Notes under the pieces: generated by a model
The model's database searches: none
What the model saw: only the letters and a program-made list of their open reading frames with translations
Told to the model about the DNA's origin: nothing
Translations under genes and position numbers: made by a program
Source of the DNA: Hepatobacter sp965661165
Lineage (GTDB): Bacteria > Pseudomonadota > Alphaproteobacteria > Holosporales > Hepatobacteraceae
Assembly: GCA_965661165.1 (NCBI GenBank)
Contig: CBFICL010000038.1
Location: 1 to 6,092, forward strand
DNA: 6,092 nt
Reading direction: 5' to 3'
Part shown: positions 1 to 5,333 of the stretch, piece by piece
Layout: the number at the start of each line of letters is the position of its first letter
Numbering within the stretch: the stretch's first letter is position 1

Positions 1-549
1 TATATGGATATTCTTGTGCTGGGTTCTTTGATCAAGGCGGGGTTTATTGCCAAAAAAGAGGTAAAGCGCTGGCCAATTATTGGCTCAGCAGCACGCATGA
101 TGGGCACCCTTTTTATCAGTCGCCATAGAAACACGCTGATGAAAGAGTTGAAAGAGCTGACGAAACGTCTTACCAGGGGAGAAAAATTTATTTTGTTTCC
201 TGAAGGGACATGTGGTGATGGGGTGAAGATTTTTCCGTTTAAGAGCACTTTTTTTCATATCCTCATGCCCAAAGAGTACGATATGTGGGTTCAACCGGTG
301 TCTCTTAAGCTTACCAAGCTTAATGGTTTGCCTATGGCTGATTGCTTTAAAAAACAATACAGTTGGCGGGGGGATCAAACCTTGGTTGCCAATCTGTGGC
401 GGCTTTGTCGCATGGGGTGTGTAGACATCACGGTGTCTTTTGGACCTTCCCTTAAATCGAGCGACTTTTCTTCGCGTCAAGATATGGCCCACCTTTTATG
501 GCGCCACGTCGCAGGTATAGACAAGTCGCAAGAGACCCAACGTCTTTGA
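1..549 (+). CDS. plsC: 1-acyl-sn-glycerol-3-phosphate acyltransferase (PlsC family), 5'-truncated by window edge
   Basis: The visible 182 residues are the C-terminal part of a lysophospholipid acyltransferase, which moves an acyl chain to lysophosphatidic acid to make phosphatidic acid at the inner membrane. The first codon in the window is Tyr and the next are Met-Asp. In this family the catalytic motif reads NHxSYxD, so this Met is internal and the catalytic His lies just upstream of the window. Counting from the ATG at position 4, GTLFISR (34-40) is the second block, FPEGT (65-69) is the glycerol-phosphate-binding block, FPFKS follows at 77-81 and VQPVSL at 97-102 is the fourth block. The later WRGDQTLVANLWR matches the WYGDxxLxPHLW stretch of alphaproteobacterial members. 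The gene ends with TGA and is convergent with trxA, 47 bases away. A specialised relative such as OlsA (ornithine lipid synthesis) cannot be excluded from this fragment. Confidence 0.9.
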   Translation, partial: YMDILVLGSLIKAGFIAKKEVKRWPIIGSAARMMGTLFISRHRNTLMKELKELTKRLTRGEKFILFPEGTCGDGVKIFPFKSTFFHILMPKEYDMWVQPVSLKLTKLNGLPMADCFKKQYSWRGDQTLVANLWRLCRMGCVDITVSFGPSLKSSDFSSRQDMAHLLWRHVAGIDKSQETQRL

Positions 550-596
550 AGAAGGAAGCGACCGCCCGTCAAGCAAGCTGATTGTGCGTTGCGTTG

Positions 597-917
597 CTAT
601 TGGATGTGTTTTGTGATCCAGTCTTTCAGGTCATCTTCGGTGTGCTGGCTGCCTACAAGGGTGTCCACCGGCTTGCCGTTGTGAAAAATCATTAGGGTGG
701 GAATGGTCATGACGTTGTATTTCCCTGCGACTTCAGGGCTATCGTCAATGTTGACTTTGATGCCTGTGATGTTATCTTGCAGCGATGCCAGCGCTGCTTC
801 TAACGTTGGCATCAGGTTCTGACAGGGCCCACACCACGGCGCCCAAAAATCAACAAGAAAAAAACCCTTGCCCTTCAACACCTCGTGGTCAAAGTCTGCT
901 TCGGTGATTTCACGCAT
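597..917 (-). CDS. trxA: Thioredoxin
   Basis: A 106-residue cytoplasmic thioredoxin that reduces disulfides in target proteins and is recharged by thioredoxin reductase. The active site WCGPC is at residues 28-32 (Cys29, Cys32). It is preceded by VDFWAP with the buried Asp23, and the cis-proline loop TIPT (Pro73) and the Gly pair around G81 and G89 are in place. Length matches E. coli TrxA (about 109 aa). The reading frame stays open for 26 more codons upstream, but the start is set at 917. There an AAGGAG Shine-Dalgarno (925-930) lies 7 bases before ATG, and the protein then begins exactly where the thioredoxin fold should. The gene stands alone on the minus strand, divergent from dut and convergent with the acyltransferase, so it is probably a single-gene transcript. 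Its leader carries a terminator-like hairpin (955-986). Confidence 0.96.
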   Translation of the reverse strand: MREITEADFDHEVLKGKGFFLVDFWAPWCGPCQNLMPTLEAALASLQDNITGIKVNIDDSPEVAGKYNVMTIPTLMIFHNGKPVDTLVGSQHTEDDLKDWITKHIQ

Positions 918-924
918 GTTTTCG

Positions 925-930
925 CTCCTT
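925..930 (-). promoter_or_regulatory. Shine-Dalgarno of trxA
   Basis: AAGGAG on the minus strand, 7 bases before the ATG at 917. It settles the thioredoxin start against a 26-codon in-frame extension whose residues do not look like thioredoxin. Confidence 0.85.
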
Positions 931-954
931 CTTGTGAAACCGCGCCTCGTGCGC

Positions 955-986
955 AAAAAATAGAAAAAAAGGGCCACAGGTTGCCC
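955..986 (-). terminator. Terminator-like hairpin with U-tract in the trxA leader
   Basis: On the minus strand, GGGC (986-983) pairs with GCCC (974-971) around an 8-base loop. It is followed directly by seven T, then C-T-A, then six T (970-955). This is the layout of an intrinsic terminator, though the stem is only 4 bp with perhaps two more pairs beyond a mismatch. No minus-strand gene lies upstream to be terminated, because dut runs the other way. If it works, it would act within the trxA leader, 38 bases before the start codon. It may be only an A/T-rich spacer. Confidence 0.25.
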
Positions 987-1029
987 AAGTGACACCTCTC
1001 CTATGTTGGCTTATCTTTTGTTGGATCTG

Positions 1030-1038
1030 TGCTATAGT
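1030..1038 (+). promoter_or_regulatory. Extended -10 promoter candidate for dut
   Basis: The sequence TGCTATAGT fits an extended -10 element (TGn then TATAAT, with one mismatch). Transcription would start near 1045 and leave a leader of about 26 bases before the dut GTG. No good -35 hexamer sits 16-18 bases upstream, which is tolerated in extended -10 promoters. The next gene, lipB, would be on the same transcript. Confidence 0.5.
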
Positions 1039-1070
1039 CAAGACAAATGTAGAGAAAAAGAGGTGGTCTC

Positions 1071-1523
1071 GTGTCTGTTGTGCGTGTGCCGATACAAAAA
1101 GTGGGTGAGGGCCTGAATCTTCCGCTTCCCACCTATGCAACGCCTGGTAGCGTGGGTATGGATCTTTATGCAGCGCTGAGCGCGCCTCAAAATATCCCTC
1201 CGCGTAGCTGGTGCCTGATTCCTGCCGGGATTACGCTGGCATTACCGGCAGGTTATGAAGGTCAGGTGAGGAGCCGCTCAGGCCTTGCTCTCAAGCATGG
1301 GTTGCAGGTGCTGAACGCGCCGGGAACCATTGACCAAGATTATCGCGGCGAGGTGAAAGTTATTGTGATGAACCATAGCGATGTCATGTTTTGCGTGGAA
1401 CCTGCCATGCGCATTGCTCAGCTGGTGATCGCCCCTGTTGTGCAGGCAACACTGAGCGAAGCGATGCCCTTAAGTGGGGACACACAGCGAGGCCAGGGTG
1501 GTTTTGGATCTACAGGACAGTGA
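1071..1523 (+). CDS. dut: Deoxyuridine 5'-triphosphate nucleotidohydrolase (dUTPase)
   Basis: A 150-residue trimeric-type dUTPase, which hydrolyses dUTP to dUMP and pyrophosphate. It keeps uracil out of DNA and feeds dTMP synthesis. All five family motifs are present in order: I, TPGSVGMDLYA (24-34); II, VRSRSGLA (67-74); III, APGTIDQDYRGEV (83-95), with the likely catalytic Asp88 and the uracil-stacking Tyr91; IV, MRIAQLVIA (113-121); V, RGQGGFGSTG (140-149), the mobile C-terminal arm. Length is typical. The start is GTG, supported by AGAGGTGG (1059-1066), with GAGG 7 bases before it. The 3' end overlaps the start of lipB by about 26 bases, so the two are probably co-transcribed and perhaps translationally coupled. 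It is divergent from trxA. Confidence 0.97.
   Translation: MSVVRVPIQKVGEGLNLPLPTYATPGSVGMDLYAALSAPQNIPPRSWCLIPAGITLALPAGYEGQVRSRSGLALKHGLQVLNAPGTIDQDYRGEVKVIVMNHSDVMFCVEPAMRIAQLVIAPVVQATLSEAMPLSGDTQRGQGGFGSTGQ
1489..1492 (+). promoter_or_regulatory. Shine-Dalgarno of lipB inside dut
   Basis: GAGG lies 5 bases before the GTG at 1498, within the codons for dUTPase motif V. It favours that GTG over the in-frame GTG at 1474, which has no such site, and the GTG at 1540, whose nearest purine run is about 13 bases away. Confidence 0.5.
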
Positions 1524-2163
1524 GGGTCTTCCTCCGTTTGTGTGGAAGGTATCGCACAGGCCCATAGACTATGCAGAAGCCATGGCTGCGATGGAGCGTG
1601 ATGTCCCTTTTGTCGCTGAAGGGGGCTCGCCGCCTCTTGTGTGGCTGTTGACGCATCCTTCTGTTTACACCTTAGGCACCAGCGGCTCTTATGAGGATGT
1701 GATGGATGCTCGCGGTGTGCCTGTGCTTAAAACGGGTCGCGGTGGACAGGTCACCTATCATGGTCCGGGTCAGCGTGTGGTGTATTTTTTGTGCCCATTG
1801 AGGGCCCAATCTCGCACTCTCAAAGATTTGCTCCAGTTTATGGGCTTGTGGGTGGTGGCAGCCTTGAAGGAGCTGGGCTTAGGGGCAACGTTTGTGTGCG
1901 ATCAGGATGTGGGGGTGTGGTGTGAGACGCCTCAGGGCCAAAAAAAGATTGCCTTTATGGGGCTGCGTGTCAGGCAGGGGGTGAGCTACCATGGATTTTC
2001 TATCAACGTTTGCCCTGATTTGTCTTATTTTCATGGGATTCGGCCCTGTGGTTTGGATAAACACCAGGTGACATCTCTAGCGGCGCTGGGAAAAAGAGCG
2101 AAAATGCCGCTTATTGATAAGGCCTTGTACGTTTCTTTTAGACATCTTTGGCCTTCTTTTTGA
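1498..2163 (+). CDS. lipB: Lipoyl(octanoyl) transferase LipB
   Basis: A 221-residue octanoyltransferase that moves octanoate from octanoyl-ACP to the lipoyl-domain lysine of 2-oxoacid dehydrogenases and the glycine cleavage H protein, before LipA inserts sulfur. From the GTG at 1498, the signature GRGGQVTYHGPGQ is at 80-92, and KKIAFMGLRVRQGVSYHGF carries the catalytic lysine (K150, before IA). The catalytic cysteine is in IRPCGL (C184), followed by the usual VTSL. E. coli LipB has 213 residues. The start is uncertain. GTG 1498 has GAGG 5 bases upstream and is preferred. GTG 1474 would add 8 residues, and GTG 1540 would fit the family N-terminus but lacks a ribosome site. The gene overlaps dut by 26 bases in another frame. 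After its TGA, 97 bases with a separate promoter lead to cvpA. Confidence 0.95.
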   Translation: MVLDLQDSEGLPPFVWKVSHRPIDYAEAMAAMERDVPFVAEGGSPPLVWLLTHPSVYTLGTSGSYEDVMDARGVPVLKTGRGGQVTYHGPGQRVVYFLCPLRAQSRTLKDLLQFMGLWVVAALKELGLGATFVCDQDVGVWCETPQGQKKIAFMGLRVRQGVSYHGFSINVCPDLSYFHGIRPCGLDKHQVTSLAALGKRAKMPLIDKALYVSFRHLWPSF

Positions 2164-2188
2164 ATTTTTTTTAAAAAGAGTGTAAAAT
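2160..2188 (+). promoter_or_regulatory. Sigma70-like promoter for cvpA-sua5
   Basis: TTGAAT (2160-2165) and TAAAAT (2183-2188) are separated by 17 bases. They match the TTGACA/TATAAT consensus at 4 and 5 of 6 positions. The -35 overlaps the lipB stop codon. Transcription would begin near 2195, about 65 bases before the cvpA ATG. A/T-rich sequence raises the chance of a false match. Confidence 0.5.
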
Positions 2189-2243
2189 GACATATGCTGG
2201 TGTTGATTTTGTGTTTGCCAGCTGTTGTGAAGAAAACAAAGAG

Positions 2244-2259
2244 ATGAGGGTTGTCTCAT
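2244..2259 (+). repeat. Small inverted repeat over the cvpA ribosome site
   Basis: ATGAG (2244-2248) and CTCAT (2255-2259) can pair around a 6-base loop immediately before the ATG at 2261. The only Shine-Dalgarno-like run, GAGGG (2246-2250, 10 bases from the ATG), is partly in the stem. A 5 bp stem is weak, so any effect on translation is speculative. Confidence 0.25.
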
Positions 2260-2260
2260 T

Positions 2261-2869
2261 ATGATCTTTGATGGCCTTGTGTTGGGTGTAATCGCTTTTT
2301 TTGTTGTTTTTGGTTTTATGCGCGGGTTTTTGCGCTCACTCACAGGTATTTTGGGGTGGGTGCTGGCGGCTGTTGGGTCCCTTTTGGTGTTGCCTTCACT
2401 GCAGCCGTTGTTAGAGCACTATGTGGGGAATTCTCTCTGGGCCTTTATTGGTCTGGCGTGTGCTGTCTTTTTTATCTTTTTGTTGCTCACTTTTTTCATC
2501 AGCGATTGGTTGGTGCATTGGGTGCGTATGAGTCCACTCAAACCTGTGGATAGCGTGTTGGGGACTCTTTTTGCCTTTGTGAAAGCCATGTTGCTTTTGT
2601 CGGTCACCTACTGGGCCTTTATCCACTTTTATAAATCTGATGATCTGCCGCCGTGGTTGGAAGAAAGCTATGCACGTCCCTATTTGGAAGACAGTGTTGA
2701 GTTTATGAAGAAAACCATATCCGATATCACCCATGATGAGTCGGCGTCGGTCTTTTTCAAAAGGCAGTTTGGCTTTTTAGAGAAGCTGTTGGAAAAACAA
2801 GACACCAATGTGGTGGCTGAGCAAGGCATGCATTCTTTAGAGCATGTGCACAAGCCTGATGATGCCTAG
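2261..2869 (+). CDS. cvpA: CvpA family inner-membrane protein
   Basis: A 202-residue CvpA (colicin V production) family protein. Family members are inner-membrane proteins needed for colicin V production in E. coli and linked to envelope stress tolerance; their molecular activity is not firmly known. Four hydrophobic segments are visible at about 3-22, 27-47, 58-81 and 98-121. The opening FDGLVLGVIAFFVVFGFMRGF is typical, and VDSVLGTLFAFVKA (96-109) is the family's D-x-x-LG-x-x-FG-x-x-(R/K)G region, here with Ala replacing both later Gly residues. The C-terminal 80 residues are hydrophilic and mostly acidic, probably helical, with EKLLEKQDTN near the end, and should be cytoplasmic or periplasmic. 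The ATG is preceded by GAGGG inside a small hairpin. It has its own promoter candidate at 2160-2188 and is followed 9 bases later by sua5, so the two form a likely operon. In many alphaproteobacteria cvpA instead lies between radA and purF. Confidence 0.88.
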   Translation: MIFDGLVLGVIAFFVVFGFMRGFLRSLTGILGWVLAAVGSLLVLPSLQPLLEHYVGNSLWAFIGLACAVFFIFLLLTFFISDWLVHWVRMSPLKPVDSVLGTLFAFVKAMLLLSVTYWAFIHFYKSDDLPPWLEESYARPYLEDSVEFMKKTISDITHDESASVFFKRQFGFLEKLLEKQDTNVVAEQGMHSLEHVHKPDDA

Positions 2870-2871
2870 GA
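2868..2871 (+). promoter_or_regulatory. Shine-Dalgarno of sua5 overlapping the cvpA stop
   Basis: AGGA begins on the last two bases of the cvpA TAG and lies 7 bases before ATG 2879. It favours that ATG over the TTG at 2876, only 4 bases away. The overlap suggests translational coupling between the two genes. Confidence 0.6.
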
Positions 2872-2878
2872 TGGGTTG

Positions 2879-3868
2879 ATGCCTTTCTTGTTATCGCCAG
2901 CCAAAGCCAGCACTTTGCTGAAAGAAGGGGGCATTTGCGCGATTCCGTCTGAAACGGTGTATGGCCTGGCGGGGGATGCCTATCGTGATGATGCTGTGCA
3001 ACGTGTTTTTGAGGCGAAACGTCGTCCGGCCACCAACCCTTTAATTGTGCATTATGCCGACATCGCGGCTGTCAAAAAGGACACACAGTGGACAGACCTG
3101 GCAGAGCGTTTGGCGGCCGCTTTTTGGCCGGGGGCGTTGACGTTTGTGTTGAATCGGGCGCCTCACACGCGTCTTTCTGTGCTGGCAGGAGGGCAGGTTT
3201 CTTCAACGGTGGCTGTGCGGATGCCGGCGCATCCTGTGTTTCAAGAGATTCTCACGCTGTGTGGCTTTCCGCTTGTGGGGCCCAGTGCTAATGCTTCAGG
3301 CTTTTTAACCTCAACGCATCCTGCCCATGTGTCGCGGTCTTTGCCCCATGTGCCGGTGGTGGAGGGGGCCTGTCGCTTGGGTGTTGAATCAACGGTGCTA
3401 GATGTGCGCGGCCCACGGCCCGTGCTATTGCGTCCCGGGGGGGTGTCTTGTGAGGCACTATCAACCTTGTTAGGGGAGGCGGTGAAGCGTCGTCCAGGGG
3501 ATCACAGCTCACCAGGGCAGCATGCGTCCCACTATGCGCCGTCAAAGCCGCTGCGCCTTCACGCCACCTCTGTGCTGCCGGGGGAAGGGGTGCTCAGCTT
3601 TGGGCCCCAAGCTTGGCCAGAAGCCTCATGGGTGTTTAACCTCAGCGTGCGTGGCGACAGCCAAGAGGCCGCGGCCCATCTTTTTGAAGGCCTTCACTAT
3701 CTTGATCAAAGTCCGTGTCGCGCCATTGCCGTGGCGCCGTTGCCTCGTGAAGGTGGATTGAATGAGGCTTTGTGGGACCGTCTCTCTCGCGCTGCCAGGG
3801 TTGATGACAAAACGGTGTCAGGGGCGCGTAAGGACGACCATCATAGCCGCTGCCAGGGGTTACCATAA
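2879..3868 (+). CDS. sua5: L-threonylcarbamoyladenylate synthase, long Sua5 form
   Basis: A 329-residue Sua5/TsaC2 enzyme that makes threonylcarbamoyl-AMP from threonine, bicarbonate and ATP. This is the first step of t6A37 formation on ANN-decoding tRNAs in the cytoplasm. The N-terminal YrdC domain (about 7-191) shows PSETVYGLAGDA (23-34), KRRPATNPL (47-55), SSTVAVRMP (108-116), PSANASG (135-141) and GVESTVLDV (168-176), then RPGG. The linker SPGQHASHYAP (211-221), known to reach into the active site, leads to the C-terminal Sua5 domain (about 225-306, ending LWDRLSRAA). The short TsaC form would stop near residue 190. A tail of some 23 residues after the domain (ARKDDHHSRC) is unusual. The start at ATG 2879 is chosen by the AGGA 7 bases upstream; TTG 2876 would add one residue. 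It is the second gene of the cvpA operon and converges on mlaD with a 17-base gap that contains no obvious terminator. Confidence 0.95.
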   Translation: MPFLLSPAKASTLLKEGGICAIPSETVYGLAGDAYRDDAVQRVFEAKRRPATNPLIVHYADIAAVKKDTQWTDLAERLAAAFWPGALTFVLNRAPHTRLSVLAGGQVSSTVAVRMPAHPVFQEILTLCGFPLVGPSANASGFLTSTHPAHVSRSLPHVPVVEGACRLGVESTVLDVRGPRPVLLRPGGVSCEALSTLLGEAVKRRPGDHSSPGQHASHYAPSKPLRLHATSVLPGEGVLSFGPQAWPEASWVFNLSVRGDSQEAAAHLFEGLHYLDQSPCRAIAVAPLPREGGLNEALWDRLSRAARVDDKTVSGARKDDHHSRCQGLP

Positions 3869-3885
3869 AAGGTCGCCACAAGACG

Positions 3886-4338
3886 TTATTTTTTTTCCAA
3901 GCCAAACACAAGGTGGCTGATCATTTTTTCAAAGCTCACAGAGCCTTGCGTGCGTTCGATAGTGCCGCCATATTTGAGCATATGCGCGCTGTTACCAGGG
4001 TGAATGCTGACAAACTTGCCGCCCAAAAGACCCGTGCTTGTGATGTTGGCGTTGCTGTCATCAGGGATAGAGAATTGGGTATAGATGCTCATGACCACCT
4101 TGGCCATAAAGTTTTCAGCATTGAGTGAAATAGCTTTGACGTGCCCGACTTTGACGCCGCCAATGCGCACAGCGGCATCTTCGGATAGCCCCTCAACGGA
4201 TTGAAAATAGGCCAGCACTTCATAGGTGCTCATGGCGCGATGCACGTCTGTTTTTTTACCGGCAAAAATAAGGAAAAGGAGCGCTGCACCCATGACAACG
4301 CCCCCCAATATGGTTTCTAGTGTTGTTTTATATTTCAT
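3886..4338 (-). CDS. mlaD: MlaD-type MCE domain protein (phospholipid transport)
   Basis: A 150-residue MlaD homologue. MlaD is the inner-membrane-anchored periplasmic hexamer of the MlaFEDB transporter, which moves phospholipids between the outer and inner membranes. One N-terminal membrane segment (about residues 8-27, ETILGGVVMGAALLFLIFAG) is followed by the MCE domain. There YEVLAYFQSVEGLSEDAAVR, then IGGVKVGHV, IPDDSNA and STGLLGGKFVSIHPG, are all strongly conserved family blocks; TQGSVSFEKMI lies near the C-terminus. The start MKYKTTLET matches the usual short cytoplasmic lead, and an ATG two codons upstream (4344) is also possible. Neither has a visible Shine-Dalgarno. The start lies inside the end of the upstream NDUFA12-like gene (11-base overlap), so translation is probably coupled. 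The ATPase and permease partners, mlaF and mlaE, are not in the window. Confidence 0.93.
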   Translation of the reverse strand: MKYKTTLETILGGVVMGAALLFLIFAGKKTDVHRAMSTYEVLAYFQSVEGLSEDAAVRIGGVKVGHVKAISLNAENFMAKVVMSIYTQFSIPDDSNANITSTGLLGGKFVSIHPGNSAHMLKYGGTIERTQGSVSFEKMISHLVFGLEKK

Positions 4339-4699
4339 GATCATCGATAGCAGGGGTTTGAGGCGGATGCCACGCTTGATATGGATAGCTCTTTTTAGAA
4401 ATAGAAGGCGTGCGCGCAGGATGAAAGGCGTAAGGGGTGCCTGTCAGGTTGGGCCTGTGGGGTTTTTGCCATGGGTAGGCCATCTTCGTGGCGGTTTCGG
4501 GAAACTCTGTCATATGATGAAGCCATCCATACCACAGCGGCGGCACTTTGGTGGCGTGGACCATGCCGGCATACAGAACCCAGCGCGGCTCATTTTTCCA
4601 ATGACCACGATAGTTTTTTTTGCGGTAATAACGATTGCCTAAGTGATCTTTGGCCACAAGTTGACCGTGCAACCATGATTTGAGGCGCATGGTGATCAT
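4328..4699 (-). CDS. NADH:ubiquinone oxidoreductase NDUFA12 (B17.2)-like subunit
   Basis: A 123-residue member of the NDUFA12/B17.2 family, a supernumerary subunit of respiratory complex I found in mitochondria and alphaproteobacteria. It sits on the peripheral arm near the quinone module and is thought to help assembly or stability. Motifs in order are DHLGNRYY (18-25), EPRWVLY (37-43), VPPLWYGWLHH (52-62), HRPNLTGTPYAFHP (81-94) and YPYQAWHPP (105-113), the last being the proline/tyrosine-rich end typical of the family. There is no membrane segment. The ATG at 4699 has only a weak GGA 8 bases upstream; an ATG three codons later (4690) is also possible. The gene leads a two-gene unit with mlaD and overlaps it by 11 bases. 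An extended -10 element at 4762-4770 could drive it. The core nuo genes are elsewhere, as is usual for this subunit. Confidence 0.93.
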   Translation of the reverse strand: MITMRLKSWLHGQLVAKDHLGNRYYRKKNYRGHWKNEPRWVLYAGMVHATKVPPLWYGWLHHMTEFPETATKMAYPWQKPHRPNLTGTPYAFHPARTPSISKKSYPYQAWHPPQTPAIDDHEI

Positions 4700-4761
4700 A
4701 ATGTTTTTCCATCACTATTTTGTTCCATTGTGACAAAGATAACCTAATATTTCGTAAGAGT

Positions 4762-4770
4762 TTTATACCA
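4762..4770 (-). promoter_or_regulatory. Extended -10 promoter candidate for the NDUFA12-like gene and mlaD
   Basis: Read on the minus strand, TGGTATAAA is an extended -10 element with one mismatch in the hexamer. Transcription would start near 4755, leaving a leader of about 55 bases. A perfect TTGACA lies just upstream (4785-4780) over the stop codon of the preceding gene, but only 12 bases separate them, so it cannot serve as a normal -35. Confidence 0.4.
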
Positions 4771-4781
4771 CAGGTCGTATG

Positions 4782-5333
4782 TCAAGGGAACGACACGATC
4801 TTGGCGCAATGATCTTGAAAAGACTGCATAAACGTTTGACCTTGCTTTTGTAACACGTCTGTTAACGGCTCACCCGCCTCACTTAAGGTTTTCATGGCGG
4901 TTTTGATGACCAACATCGATGACATAGGCATAAGCCCTAAGGCCGATACAAAGGTGCGTAAAGGTCCTTGCGCCCTGATGCCCCCCCACTCACCCATAGA
5001 ATAGGTCACAAGAGCCGCTGGCTTTCCCGCATATTCTTGATAAAAAAAGTTCATCATATTGAGCAGACCCGGCTGGGGGAGGTGATTATATTCACCCGAC
5101 ACAATGACGAATCTGTCACACGCCAAAATCAGCTTCCTGCAGGCTTCAAGAGCCTCGGGTTTCGGGGCAAGGCTGTGATACGGGTCACGCAGAAATGGGA
5201 TATTCAGATCAGCGGCGCTGATAATGTGGGGCTCAAGACCAGCGTCTTCTCCTAAGCGTTTGACAAACGCCGCCGCCCGCGTGCCCAGGGCTGGGTTTCG
5301 GTATGAGCCAAACATAATGCCTAACGCGGTCAT
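4782..5333 (-). CDS. NADPH-dependent FMN reductase family protein (flavodoxin-like fold)
   Basis: A 183-residue protein of the NAD(P)H-dependent FMN reductase family. These are flavodoxin-fold cytoplasmic enzymes that bind FMN and reduce flavin, quinones, azo dyes or metal ions with NAD(P)H. The phosphate-binding loop GSYRNPALGTR (9-19) follows the first beta strand. DRFVIVSGEYNHLPQPGLLN (73-92) contains the family's EYNxxxPxxLKN-type FMN-binding turn, and YSMGEWGGIRAQGPLR (111-126) matches the glycine-rich third flavin loop. Length is normal. No clear Shine-Dalgarno precedes the ATG at 5333, but its first three bases overlap the TGA of the small ORF upstream (ATGA). This suggests translation by coupling. 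It is the last gene of a three-gene chain. The true substrate cannot be told from sequence. Confidence 0.9.
   Translation of the reverse strand: MTALGIMFGSYRNPALGTRAAAFVKRLGEDAGLEPHIISAADLNIPFLRDPYHSLAPKPEALEACRKLILACDRFVIVSGEYNHLPQPGLLNMMNFFYQEYAGKPAALVTYSMGEWGGIRAQGPLRTFVSALGLMPMSSMLVIKTAMKTLSEAGEPLTDVLQKQGQTFMQSFQDHCAKIVSFP

Noticed and set aside
85..492. Long open frame antisense to the acyltransferase gene
   Set aside because: It is a shadow of the conserved plus-strand gene, with a composition rich in His, Lys and Arg and no recognisable domain.
550..596. Search for a shared terminator between the acyltransferase and trxA
   Set aside because: The 47 bases contain repeated GCGTTGC-like words but no stem with a T-run on either strand.
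918..995. In-frame N-terminal extension of thioredoxin by 26 residues
   Set aside because: It lies upstream of a strong AAGGAG at the right distance from ATG 917, includes the A/T-rich leader, and its residues do not resemble thioredoxin.
1474..1497. lipB starting at GTG 1474
   Set aside because: No Shine-Dalgarno precedes it and it would deepen the overlap with dut to 50 bases. GTG 1498 has GAGG 5 bases upstream.
2196..2222. GCTGG/CCAGC inverted repeat upstream of cvpA
   Set aside because: It has only 5 bp with a 17-base loop and no T-run, so it is not distinguishable from chance.
3288..3545. Minus-strand frame within sua5
   Set aside because: It overlaps the best-conserved part of Sua5 and reads as low-complexity Pro/His sequence.
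4226..4642. Plus-strand open frame opposite mlaD and the NDUFA12-like gene
   Set aside because: Both minus-strand genes show clear family motifs, while this frame has none and is Arg-rich as expected of a shadow.
4780..4785. Perfect TTGACA on the minus strand as a -35 box
   Set aside because: It overlaps the stop of the FMN reductase gene and is only 12 bases from the TATAAA hexamer. At 16-18 bases downstream there is no -10-like sequence.
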